Positions 57,401-64,000 of a stretch of DNA of 64,000 nucleotides are shown here, one piece after another. Each line of letters starts with the position of its first letter. The stretch's first letter is position 1. The notes under the pieces are model-generated. The model was not told where the DNA came from. It made no database searches and saw only the letters and a list, made by a program, of their open reading frames with translations. The stretch spans positions 190,883-254,882 of the forward strand of contig CAUYUJ010009780.1 of the NCBI GenBank assembly GCA_963575745.1, written 5' to 3'. Made by a program: the position numbers and the translations under genes. This DNA comes from Prorocentrum cordatum. Lineage: Eukaryota > Sar > Dinophyceae > Prorocentrales > Prorocentraceae.

Positions 57401-60400
57401 GGGGCGGCGGCGGGGCGGCCACAAGCAGGCCCCTGAGGGTAAGCTTTGTTGGGGAATTGAACACATACATACCCAGACACGCCCGCGTCTCAACAAAATG
57501 CAGGACGGAGGTTTTTCGCCGTTTTGAGCCTCCAGAGGCCCTCGCAGGGCCCCGGGACCGTCAGAAAACAACGCAGGGTAGAAAATTCGTCCTGGGGAAA
57601 GGGTCGGGACTTCGGGGGACGCCGTACTGAACAAAATCAGGACGTCGCATGTCTGGGTATACATGCAGGGAGGTGGCGCGTGGCAAGGCAAGGGATGATG
57701 AGAGCATTTTTGACGTTGCGCGAACGAAGGGCCGAGATGATGAGAGCCTCCTCCTCCTCCTCCTCCGCCTCCTCCTCTTTCTCCTCTTTCTCCTCTTCCT
57801 CTCCTCCTCCTCTCGTCCTCCCCCTACCCCTCTCCCTCCCTCTCCCCCTCCTCCTCCTCCGCCTCCTCCTCCGCCGACTCCTCCGCCTCCTCCTGCTCCT
57901 CCTCCCCCTCCTCCCTCCATTGCAGGGTCATCAGCTCGTCATTGTCGTCGTCGTCGTCGTGGTCGTCGTCGTCGTCCTTCTGAGTCGGAGGCACCGGCCG
58001 TGAGGCCTTCCCAGTACATACATATATAGAGAGAGAGGTGACGCGTGGCAAGGCAAGGGATGATGAGAGCACATGGATAAGACGCGGCGAAGAACACGAT
58101 GGATCCGAGAGTGAGCGGGGAAAGAAAGAGAGAGAGAGAGAGGCAGAAAGGAGAGAGGGCGTGTAAATACAGTGTATGTGTGAAACATTTCCGAAAAAGA
58201 GAGAGAGAGAGAGAGAGAACAAAAAAAAAAAAAAGAGAGAGAGAGAGAGAGACGGCGAGAGAGAATTGCACTGACGTGCCATTGTTGTACGCCTGAGCGC
58301 AATTGGGTGAAATAGAGGCCGGTAGTGATCTAGCGATATCAGATCGACCGGCATAGATAGGAAGCAAGGACAAATCACGGAGAAAAACACGTAAATGAAT
58401 ATACACATATATATATATATGTATGTTGAGAGAAGAGGCAAGAGAGAGAGAGAGAGCGGGACATGCACATGTATATATACACATCGAATTTATTTATATA
58501 GAAGAGAGAGAGAGAGACTTGTGATGATGCCCGAGCGCGGTCCCCCAACCACAATTAGCGAACATGTTCCTGGATGTGAGGGCGATTCTGAGTGGTATCG
58601 CGTATTCGTTCTTACTACCGCTCACTCTCTAACCCCCGTCTTCTCTCTTGCCTGCCCCCGTGCAGCCATGCTTGGTGCGGCGAAGGTTTCGCTGGTCCTG
58701 TATAACATCTGCTCTGCAATCATCACCACAGTCTTGAGGCTGAAGCGCCTATGGCACATGTTGAAGAGGTCTTCGAGAGAAGGCCCCAGTAGATCCATCA
58801 CCATGACGTTGTAGTCACCATCCACGTCGGAATAGTGAACCTTTTGGACGTGGGTGGTGGTGTGACGTGGCACGGAGGAGCAGAACGAGGCACTCAGGGG
58901 CGTGGGGTGATCTGGCAAGGCGGAGCAGAAGGAGGAACTCGGGGGCAATAGGGTGACATGGCAAGGGCGGGCACGACAAGCAGTCCAACCGCGAGCAGCA
59001 CTCCGCTCACGGCGGCGTCGCGCACGTCCTGGTGTGTGGCCCCCGCGAGCTCCGCGGAGCAAGCAGCCCAGCTCAGCCGTCGCCGTCCCCTCCCGCGTGG
59101 CGGCACCCCAAACGCGGCCCCAGCGGAGTGGGCTCGGAGGATCGTGCCGCGTCGCCCGTGCATCGTCGACGCGCCGGCTCGAGAACGCAACGCCGACGAT
59201 GCACCGGCGACGTCGGCGTGGAGAGAATCAGCTCCCACGCCGCGCCGCATCGTTGATGCACCGCCGATGCGGCACGGTCCTCCGACCCCACCTGCTCGGA
59301 CCCCAGCTGGGGGGCATGGGCCACGTGAGGTTCACACAGGCGACGCAAACTCCCCCTCGCCGGGCGACCCAGAACGCCGGCGTCCAAGCTTGCTCGCGAC
59401 GCCGACCACCAGAGGTCTCGACCCATTCTTCGGGACCGGCTGTTCGCTGTCATTGTCCGCTTCCCCTCTCTCTCTCTCTGTTGTTCCCGCCGGACATGTT
59501 ACGCGCTGTGCTACGCCGTGCACTGCCATGCATCTCGTACCCTCTCGAGATCATCGCCCTGCTCGACATCCGACTGTGCGAATCGAGAGGAGATCTACTC
59601 CATGGCAAATTCTGGGAGGGAGGGGTGGGACGTCAGATAAGACGCTTGCGCACATAGCTTGCCCCCCCCCCCCTTCTCTCCTCTCTCCTCCCCCCTCTGC
59701 TACCCAGCCTCCTCCTGCTGCCTCCACCTTCCTCCTCCTCCTCCTCCTCCGCCTGCGCACCCTCCCCATCCTCCACCTCCTCTTCCTCCTCTGCTGCTCT
59801 GCGCGATTATTTTGAAATCTGGGGCCTGCTGGAGCAGACCTCCTGCTCGTCCTTGTCATCCGCCCTCCCCCTCCCTCTCCTCGCCATCGCTCAGACCACC
59901 ATTCCCGTGCATTTTTCGATCTCATGCGTTTATTCAAATGATCCAATATGTTCCTCGATGGTCATCGCCGAAAAAATGCACACGTCCGAACGATGCCAAA
60001 TCTCCTCCTCCTCATCCTCCGGCTTCGGTTTCTCGTTCTGCTCCTGCTGCTGCTGCTGTTGCTGCTCTCCTCCTTCCCATGTCCCTCCACCTCGATCCTC
60101 CCTTTTCATCCTACGCAGCCTCCATCTCCTCTTGCAACAACTCCTCCTCCCCCCATCCTCCTCCACATTTACTCCAAATGAATACTACTCTCCTCTCTCC
60201 CCTAGCGACGCCCGGGAAATGTCCGGCCCCCCTCCGCGTACTGATTTTTATGTACACTCAGGATTCCCAGGAGTTGGGTGTTCGCTTAGGCGTTTTTTTC
60301 TCACATGTTGCTCTCGCTGAAACGCTGGCCTCATTTTCGGGCTACCGCTCGTTCCGAATCGTGCTCCCGCTGCAGCGCTGGCCTCATTTCCGCGCTTCCT

Positions 60401-62713
60401 CTGGTTCCGAATCGTGCTCCCGCTGCAGCACTGGCGTCATTATTTCCGGCGCCAAGCGACGGCATGGCTTTCGGTCCTTCCATCTAGGCCCAGAAATCAA
60501 AAAAAATGCTCCTGAACAAAACCATCGGCAGTGATTCCACATTCGGTGTCGATTCGTTGATTTTTGGGGCCGCAGAAGCCCCCCCCCCCCCCCCGTTGGG
60601 GCTTTGCCATGCAATGCTATGTCAGGCTACGCGTCCTCCGAATCGCGTTCCCGCTGCAACGCTGGCATCACTGCCGCGCTTCCGTCCGTTCCGAATCGTG
60701 CTCCCGCTGCAACGCTGGCCTCACTTCCGCGCTTCCTCTGGATCCGAATCGTGCTCCCGCTGCAGCGCTGGCGTCATTATTTCCAGCGCCAAGCCACGTC
60801 ATGGCTTTCGGTCCTTTCAATTAGGCCCCAAAATGAATTGAAAAATGCCCCCGACAAAACCATCGGTAGTGATTCCACATTCGGTGTCGATTCGTTGATT
60901 TTCGGAGCGGCAGAAGCCCCCCCCCGGTGGGGCTTTGCCATGCCATGCTATGTCAGGCTACGCGTCCTCCGAATCGCGTTCCCGCTGCAACGCTGGCCTC
61001 ACTTCCGCGCTTCCTCTGGTTCCGAATCGTGCTCCCGCTGCAGCGCTGACGTTATTATTTCCAGCGCCGAGCCACGTCATGGCTTTCGGTCCTTCCAACT
61101 AGGCCCCAACATCAAACAAAAATGCTCCTGAAAAACCATCGGTAGTGATTCCACATTCGGTGTCGATTCGTTGCGCGCTTCCTCTGGGTCCGATTCGTGC
61201 TCCCGCTGCAGCACTGGCGTCATTATTTCCGGCGCCAAGCGACGGCATGGCTTTCGGTCCTTCCAACCAGGCCCCAAAATCAAAAAAAAATGCTCCTGAA
61301 CAAAACCATCGGTAGTGATTCCACATTCGGTGTCGATTCGTTGATTTTTGGGGCCGCAGAAGCCCCCCCCCCCCGTTGGGGCTTTGCCTTGCAATGCTAT
61401 GTCAGGCTACGCGTCCTCCGAATCGCGTTCCCGCTGCAACGCTGGCCTCACTTCCGCGCTTCCGTTCGTTCCGAATCGTGCTCCCTCTGCAGCGCTGGCC
61501 TCATTTCCGCGCTTCCTCTGGGTCCGAATCGTGCTCCCGCTGCAGCGCTGGCGTCATTATTTCCAGCGTCATGCCACGGCAAATAGGCCCGCAACTTGAA
61601 ACAATGTCCCCCAAAAAAACCATCGGAAATGATTACACGTTCGGTGTCGATTCGTTGTTTTTTTTGGGGCCAAACCCCACCCAGGGCAGGGGACCTTCAA
61701 AAACGATCCGGCTGGAAAAAGCCGATCCGACCTGACCCCGTGAAGGGTCCAGGGGCCCAGTGTGAGCCGATTGCTCAATGAAGCCAGACCATCGAGCCTG
61801 GCAGCCCGCCGTGCTATTCCCTGACATCCGTCCTCGCCTGCCGCAGCTTTCCCCGCGGCTGCCGCCGACGTCGTCTACGTCGTTGTCGCCGTCGGCAATT
61901 TCTGTGCGTTCCCTGGAGCTTCCAGAAGTCTTCGGGCCATCCGCCACGCCTCGTGCAGAGCTGTCCGGGGAGCCCAGGGAGACTTGGAGGGGGCTCGGGG
62001 AACACAAGGCAGCGTGTCGAAAGGAAATGGGTGGGGCCTTGCGCTATCACAGTACCCCTGCCAGACAGCACTTGGCATTCAAAAGCGCCCACATCTGGCA
62101 GCCACGGTTGCACAAGACATGGAGCCGGGATTCCGGACAGGCCTTCTCAAGGCGTCCGGTGCCATGCCATGCAATGCGATGTTGCGTTGTGCTCCTCTGT
62201 GCGATGAAATATTTGCGATGTTACGCTTTGTGATGCAATGCTACACTACGCAATGCCAAGCCATGCTATGACATGCTCTGCTTTGCCGCGCTCCTCTACA
62301 CCATGATATGCCGTGCTTTACAGTGCATCGCAAAACCTCTCGGGATCATAGCCTTGCTCTACATCAGCCTGTGCGCATAAAGAGGAGATCTGCGCCATGG
62401 TAAGGGTTGGGAGGGAGGGTTATGACGACAGATCTGACGCGAGAGCACCTAGCTTGTCATCACCCCCTCCCTCTCTTCCTCCTCCTCCTCATCCATTTTT
62501 GTTATACTTTCCTCCTGATCGCGCCGCTGCTGCTGCTGCTGCTTCTCTTCCCCCTCCTCCTCCTCCTTCTCCTCGTCCACCTCCTCCTCCCCTCTCGATG
62601 TCCTCCCCATCGACCCCGGACAGGCATCAGATTGGGCTGCCGCGGCCTTGGCGAACCCTGGAGCTCCCTGCAGATGCTTCAGAAGCTTGGCCTCGAACGC
62701 CAGCATGGGATAC
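38547..62713 (-). CDS. Casein kinase 1 family Ser/Thr kinase, seven exons, N-terminus beyond right edge
   Basis: Seven minus-strand exons (62647-62713, 58698-58840, 52532-52610, 42281-42520, 41876-41950, 39611-39683, 38547-38604) join without a frame break into 245 codons that follow the CK1 catalytic domain in order: ATP-lobe helix ([19 protein letters not shown]), [19 protein letters not shown], the HRDIKPDN catalytic loop, [11 protein letters not shown] (DFG), [55 protein letters not shown] and [12 protein letters not shown]. Signature CK1 features ([18 protein letters not shown] instead of APE) are present, and the residues for catalysis in the visible part are intact. All acceptors are AG|G; donors are GC, GA, GC, GA, GT, GT. 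Introns are 3806, 6087, 10010, 330, 2192 and 1006 bp. The glycine loop and VAIK lysine must lie in exon(s) right of 64000; the 3' end after FDW was not found. Substrates unknown; CK1 enzymes are constitutive acidophilic kinases. Confidence 0.92.
38945..39340. repeat. GGA tracts and (CGATA)5 inside CK1 intron
   Basis: GAGGAG runs at 38945-39020 and 39143-39340, with the pentamer (CGATA)n at 39061-39082 between them, as at 5124. Confidence 0.88.
39500..39590. repeat. CCT tract close to CK1 exon f
   Basis: (CCT)n with a C10 run; directly downstream of exon f on the coding strand. Confidence 0.85.
39611..39683 (-). CDS. CK1 exon f
   Basis: 73 nt after acceptor [32 protein letters not shown] plus one base. 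Donor GTCCCT. The first residue is Val where CK1s usually have Glu. Confidence 0.9.
40725..41180. repeat. GGA/GAT purine-rich array
   Basis: GGAGGA with GATGAT and GATAAGGATAAG subregions (40890-41010). Another GGA array lies at 41588-41715. Confidence 0.9.
41200..41450 (-). other. Possible LINE-type zinc-finger fragment
   Basis: The minus strand reads [19 protein letters not shown], a TAG, then [20 protein letters not shown] and [15 protein letters not shown]. The Cys pattern CX4C...CX2C resembles the short zinc finger at the start of some dinoflagellate LINE ORFs. Weak evidence. Confidence 0.35.
41876..41950 (-). CDS. CK1 exon e
   Basis: 75 nt after acceptor [28 protein letters not shown] then CEGYPE. 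It ends GAG|GTCGGG, a normal GT donor. Intron d-e is only 330 bp. Confidence 0.92.
42281..42520 (-). CDS. CK1 exon d (DFG to helix F)
   Basis: 240 nt after acceptor [25 protein letters not shown] through [11 protein letters not shown], 80 codons. It contains DFG, the CK1-specific [10 protein letters not shown] and [15 protein letters not shown]. It ends AAG followed by GACGAC, a GA donor. Confidence 0.95.
42521..44430. other. CK1 intron sequence (part of the 10-kb intron)
   Basis: Mostly unique, moderately GC-rich sequence; frames at 43147-43638 and 43698-44408 show no motifs. Direct pieces such as AATATTTTCCAATATTTT (43246-43263) are AT-rich. No gene supported; a GGA tract occupies 44435-44487. 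Confidence 0.55.
44995..45825 (-). pseudogene. LINE C-terminal domain
   Basis: Contains [20 protein letters not shown], then a hydrophobic helix pair ([33 protein letters not shown]), [36 protein letters not shown] and [20 protein letters not shown]. The P-H-HVW...L block recurs in dinoflagellate LINE C-termini that I recognise. It may start at its own ATG or follow a frameshift. Past 45000 the frame changes again and reads [20 protein letters not shown] and an Arg/Gly tail to 44768. Confidence 0.65.
45830..46531 (-). pseudogene. LINE CCHH zinc-finger region
   Basis: From [20 protein letters not shown]. Finger 1: C121, C130, H143, H148 ([19 protein letters not shown]). Finger 2: C163, C166, H179 and a Cys. 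Finger 3: C208, C211, H224, H228 ([21 protein letters not shown]). Probably nucleic-acid binding during integration. The frame runs on as Arg/Gly noise after about 45810. Confidence 0.8.
46464..46853 (-). pseudogene. LINE RT thumb region, shifted frame
   Basis: Reads [78 protein letters not shown]. This is the conserved post-RT block of dinoflagellate LINEs (alternating Leu/Arg, RRLRWLQ). It continues the previous frame after a one-base shift, and gives way to the next frame near 46515. Confidence 0.75.
46781..49648 (-). pseudogene. LINE endonuclease and reverse transcriptase
   Basis: The open frame extends upstream to 50134, but the first 160 codons are low complexity; I take [19 protein letters not shown] (49648) as the start. 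Counted from 50134, residues 171-440 are an APE-type endonuclease that would nick the target: FIFTD-like LIFTDLNDG (around 325) and [10 protein letters not shown] (around 395). Residues about 700-1030 are [15 protein letters not shown] (Asp869, motif A), [13 protein letters not shown] (motif B), [12 protein letters not shown] (Asp980-Asp981, motif C YADD). Catalytic residues are present. Coding sequence leaves this frame near 46830. Confidence 0.88.
50220..50362. repeat. Cluster of GTTCTnAGAAC inverted motifs
   Basis: ATGTTCTTAGAACCCGAACA, CATGTTCTAAGAACG, ATGTTCTTCGAAC, ATTCTAAGAACATG and TCTTAGAACATTG within 140 bp; each is an imperfect palindrome, and neighbouring copies are inverted relative to each other. 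Confidence 0.8.
50540..50745. repeat. G-rich stretch
   Basis: GGGGGGGATGGGGGGGGAGG at 50550 and G9-G11 runs at 50698-50708. Confidence 0.8.
50835..51470. repeat. GGCCCCCAGAGG quasi-repeats
   Basis: CCAGAGGGCCCCACGAGG-type units at 50845-50960 and a related pair of units, CACTGGATGACGAGGCCCC (51250) and CAAGTGGATGACGAGGCCCC (51335), 85 bp apart. Confidence 0.7.
52265..52400. repeat. (GAC)n/(GCC)n array close to CK1 exon c
   Basis: GCCGACGCCGACG then GACGACGACGAC to 52400, 130 bp past the donor of exon c. Confidence 0.88.
52532..52610 (-). CDS. CK1 exon c (catalytic loop)
   Basis: 79 nt after acceptor [38 protein letters not shown] (Asp) and the Asn of the catalytic loop are intact. It ends AAG followed by GC donor. 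Confidence 0.93.
53335..54110. repeat. GAC array and GGCGGGTCGGGC repeats
   Basis: GAC triplets 53340-53650 containing a duplicated block (GACGACGCCGACGACGCTGA at 53454 and again at 53541). Then GGGCGGGTCGGGC/GGGCTGG units 53650-53760 and 53940-54090. Confidence 0.85.
54128..54415. repeat. (GTC)n array
   Basis: TCGTCGTCGTC, the reverse-complement sense of the GAC arrays; GCCGTC subarray at 54210-54260. Confidence 0.9.
54475..54615. repeat. Cluster of GCCTTCTnAGAAGGC palindromes
   Basis: GGCCTTCTCAGAAGGCTCGG, GGCCTTCTGAGAAG, CTTCTCTCAGAAGGCGCG, CTTCGGAGAAG and GCCTTCTGAAAGGGCCTTCT within 140 bp; arms can pair within and between units. Confidence 0.8.
55160..55260. repeat. (GTC)n array
   Basis: GTCGTCGCCGTCGTC, immediately left of the first foldback element. 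Confidence 0.85.
55301..55506. mobile_element. Foldback/MITE-like element, copy A
   Basis: 206 bp bounded by AGGCCTCCT and its inverse AGGAGGCCT. The ends are long terminal inverted repeats: left CGGAGGATCGCGCCACATC, right GATGCGGCGCGATCCTCCG. The interior is rich in GATGCATCGGCGACG and has GGCGTGGAGAAAATCGGGCT. No coding capacity. Confidence 0.8.
55671..55908. mobile_element. Foldback/MITE-like element, copy B
   Basis: 238 bp, same ends (AGGCCTCCTAGATG and CATCTAGGAGGCCT), inverted arms of about 50 bp, and GGTGTGGGGAAAATCGGGCT in the middle. TA flanks both sides (CCCTA|AGGCC; GGCC|TAGAC), so a TA target site is possible. Confidence 0.82.
56340..56720. repeat. GGCCCCAAGACGG quasi-repeats
   Basis: Units such as GGCCCCAGAGG, CCAAGAGGGCC and CCAAGACGGCC at about 11-12 bp spacing. 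Confidence 0.7.
56850..56985. repeat. TCTG/CTGCC and AT runs
   Basis: GTCTGTCTG, TCTGGTCTGG, CTGCCTGCC units, then ACATATATATATATAT at 56961-56978. Confidence 0.85.
57031..57190 (+). repeat. About 14-bp tandem repeat (GGTGCAAGCTATGT type), locus 1
   Basis: GGTGCA at 57031, 57045, 57059, 57072, 57086 and 57114 (13-14 bp steps), with more degenerate units to 57190. Confidence 0.85.
57235..57425. repeat. GGCGGCGACGGGGCGGCC repeats
   Basis: Long G/C units repeated about six times with CAGGCCGG and CAAGCCGG spacers. Confidence 0.8.
57740..57915. repeat. TCC tract
   Basis: (CTC)n with CTTTCTCC and CGCCTCC interruptions. Confidence 0.85.
58115..58260. repeat. (GA)n microsatellites
   Basis: GAGAGAGA runs at 58130-58142, 58198-58219 and 58235-58255, with A14 at 58220. 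Another set, with ATATATATATAT, lies at 58405-58520. Confidence 0.9.
58698..58840 (-). CDS. CK1 exon b (hinge, GPSLEDLF)
   Basis: 143 nt after acceptor [53 protein letters not shown] and two bases AG. The following bases are GACC, a GA donor; joining to exon c gives an Arg codon (AG+G). Confidence 0.93.
59126..59290. mobile_element. Foldback/MITE-like element, copy C (diverged)
   Basis: Arms GCTCGGAGGATCGTGCCGCG and CGATGCGGCACGGTCCTCCG with the same interior marker GGCGTGGAGAGAATC. The outer AGGCCTCCT ends are not recognisable. Confidence 0.7.
59660..60180. repeat. C10 run and TCC/CTG tracts
   Basis: Poly-C at 59662-59673, (CTC)n 59725-59790, CTGCTGCTGCTG 60042-60066. No gene. Confidence 0.75.
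60320..61640. repeat. Nested tandem repeat
   Basis: A large unit starting ACCATCGG(T/C)AGTGATTCC recurs at 60521, 60859, 61135, 61305 and 61619 (steps 338, 276, 170, 314 bp). Within units, the sub-unit TCCGAATCGTGCTCCCGCTG with CAGCGCTGGCCTCA repeats about every 50-60 bp. Each large unit has a poly-C run before GTTGGGGCTTTGCC. Ser/Arg-rich plus frames are artefacts. Confidence 0.85.
62160..62335 (+). repeat. ATGCAATGC/TGCGATG degenerate repeats
   Basis: Short units such as CCATGCAATGCG, TGCGATGTTACG, ATGCTATGACATGC. Confidence 0.75.
62455..62646. repeat. CTCC/GCTGCTGCT tracts next to CK1 exon a
   Basis: Pyrimidine-rich sequence directly downstream (coding sense) of CK1 exon a; another TCC/CAT tract lies at 62755-62900. 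Confidence 0.8.
62647..62713 (-). CDS. CK1 exon a (N-lobe helix region)
   Basis: 67 nt after acceptor GCGAG. One base completes a codon, then 22 codons YPMLAF...GFAK. It ends AAG followed by GC (GC-AG intron). Confidence 0.9.
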
Positions 62714-63485
62714 CTCGCACACTGGCTGGGCACAGCCTCCCCCCCTCTGCCCCCATGCTCCTCCCCCTCCTTCTCCTCCTCCTCCTCCTCATCATCATCA
62801 TCATCATAATCCTTATCCTCATCCTGCTCATCCTCATTATCATTCCTCTTCCTCGTCCTCGTTCGTTCCATCCTCCTCTTCGTCGTCGTCGTCGTCCTCC
62901 TCCTCACCATTCTCCATCACCACCTTCCTTGCTCCGTCCTCATGCTTACCTCACCGGTGTCCCCTCCTCCATCATCCCCTCACTTCCTCCCTATCCCCTC
63001 CTCCTTCCTCCGCGTTCTTCCTGCTCATCATCGCCGCGATGGTCTTCGTGCTCTTTCTGCTCGTCCCTCCTCTACTCCTCCTCCCTCCTCTTGGCGGCCC
63101 TGGCGCTTCGGAGCCAGACCAGCCGATGTCCCATGTCCCCCCTCATTATTTTTATGGCTCGATCTGCCTCCTCCGCCATCTCCTCCTACCTCCTCCCTCT
63201 CCTCATACCTCCTTCTCTCTCCTTCTACCTCCTCTCTCCTTCTACCTCCTTGCCCACCCCTCTACGTCCTCCTCTCTACTCCTTCACAGATACCCAAGAC
63301 TCCATACAAATATGTTTACCAGAGTGAACTCCAGTCAATAAGATATTGCATAGATGATGTGTAAGATGCGTGATGCTTATATGTGGGGTGAAGTATGTGG
63401 TGCGAGCTACGTTGTTCAACGCATGTGGGTGTGCAGCGTATGCAGTGCACGCTATGAAGTGCAATATGCGTAGTTTAAGCTGTGC
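62714..63485. other. CK1 intron upstream of exon a
   Basis: CTCC-rich to about 63290, then mixed sequence. I looked for the CK1 glycine loop and lysine exon on the minus strand and did not find it. Confidence 0.5.
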
Positions 63486-63600
63486 GGTGCAAGCTAGGTG
63501 GCGTAGTCTGTGGTGCAAGCAATGCGGTGTAAACTGATTGGTGGAACCTGTGTGGTGCAAGCTTTGCGGTGTAAGCTGCAAAGTATGGTGTAAACAGCTT
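63486..63600 (+). repeat. About 14-bp tandem repeat (GGTGCAAGCTATGT type), locus 2
   Basis: GGTGCA/GGTGTA/GGTGGA at 63486, 63512, 63526, 63540, 63554 and 63568 (13-14 bp register). Same family as at 57031; looser units extend left to about 63370. Confidence 0.82.
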
Positions 63601-64000
63601 TGTAGTGAAACCCATGTGATACACAGTTTGTTGCTCTTCGTATGTCACATGGTTGGCGCCGATGTCTGGACTTACACAAGTCGCCAAGCACGAGAGTGGC
63701 CAGCGGAACGGTGCGGTGCCCCGCATCTTAAGCAGCAGCTGGGAACTCCCACCCGAGTGGCGGGCTCGAAGCTGCAAGGGCCAGAGATAACGAGGGGATC
63801 GCACACAGTGGGGACGATCGCACATGATCCCGAATCCTGAAGCCACATGATTGCCTGTTGCAAAGCCCGAGCGCTGGATATCGCTTTATCCGACGCTTTG
63901 CTGCCTGGATGGGTTCTGCGCCTCCTCATCCGCCACCGTGTCCTTGAGGCATGAGCTGGAGTGTCCTCAAATCCTTGGCCGAATCCCTTAAGCCCGTGTC
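63601..64000. other. Unassigned right edge
   Basis: Mixed sequence with no recognised motif on either strand; presumably still inside CK1 or its 5' flank. Confidence 0.5.

Noticed and set aside
1-64000. CRISPR array, tRNA, rRNA or telomere repeats
   Set aside because: No direct repeats with unique spacers of constant length, no cloverleaf or rRNA core noticed, and no TTTAGGG runs.

Overview
This window looks like nuclear DNA of a dinoflagellate (core dinoflagellate, Symbiodinium/Polarella/Prorocentrum-like). The evidence is: GC-rich sequence packed with triplet and purine/pyrimidine simple repeats; almost every recognisable coding block on the minus strand, as in dinoflagellate unidirectional gene arrays; introns with GC-AG and GA-AG borders beside GT-AG; retroelements of dinoflagellate type; and an 11-base match to the end of the dinoflagellate spliced leader inside a retrotransposon LTR. 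No bacterial operons, tRNA, rRNA or CRISPR were seen.

Layout. 1-2.6 kb: one minus-strand reading frame, open to the left edge, with an OTU-like Cys/His signature. 2.8-9.9 kb: minisatellites, segmental duplications and pyrimidine tracts. 9.9-10.5 kb and 19.0-20.8 kb: two paralogous minus-strand gene copies built on a beta-rich repeat; the larger continues into two Tudor-like and two OB-like regions, and both carry in-frame TAG codons. 21.6-22.2 kb: a tandemly duplicated, frameshifted GDPHL/VWD-like surface-protein domain. 23.8-31.95 kb: a full-length Ty1/copia element (minus) with 206-bp LTRs, primer-binding site and polypurine tract, gag-protease-integrase-RT-RNase H, and between integrase and RT a cytosine-methyltransferase-like module plus a zinc ribbon. 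33.7-34.9 kb: the 3' end of a second copia-like element, on the plus strand, followed by AT-richer tandem repeats. 35.9-37.7 kb: a truncated LINE (minus).

38.5-62.7 kb: seven exons of a casein kinase 1 gene (minus), reconstructed here from small dispersed pieces. They join in frame to 245 codons, with introns from 330 bp to 10 kb. The 10-kb intron holds a degenerate endonuclease/RT/zinc-finger LINE (44.8-49.6 kb), and other introns hold three foldback (MITE-like) elements, triplet arrays and hairpin repeats. The N-terminal exon(s) must lie beyond the right edge.

Apart from CK1 and possibly the OTU-like frame, the coding sequence is mobile or decayed. The host gene is a thin set of exons inside repeat-rich introns. 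Statements on family membership come from motif recognition by eye; no database search was possible.
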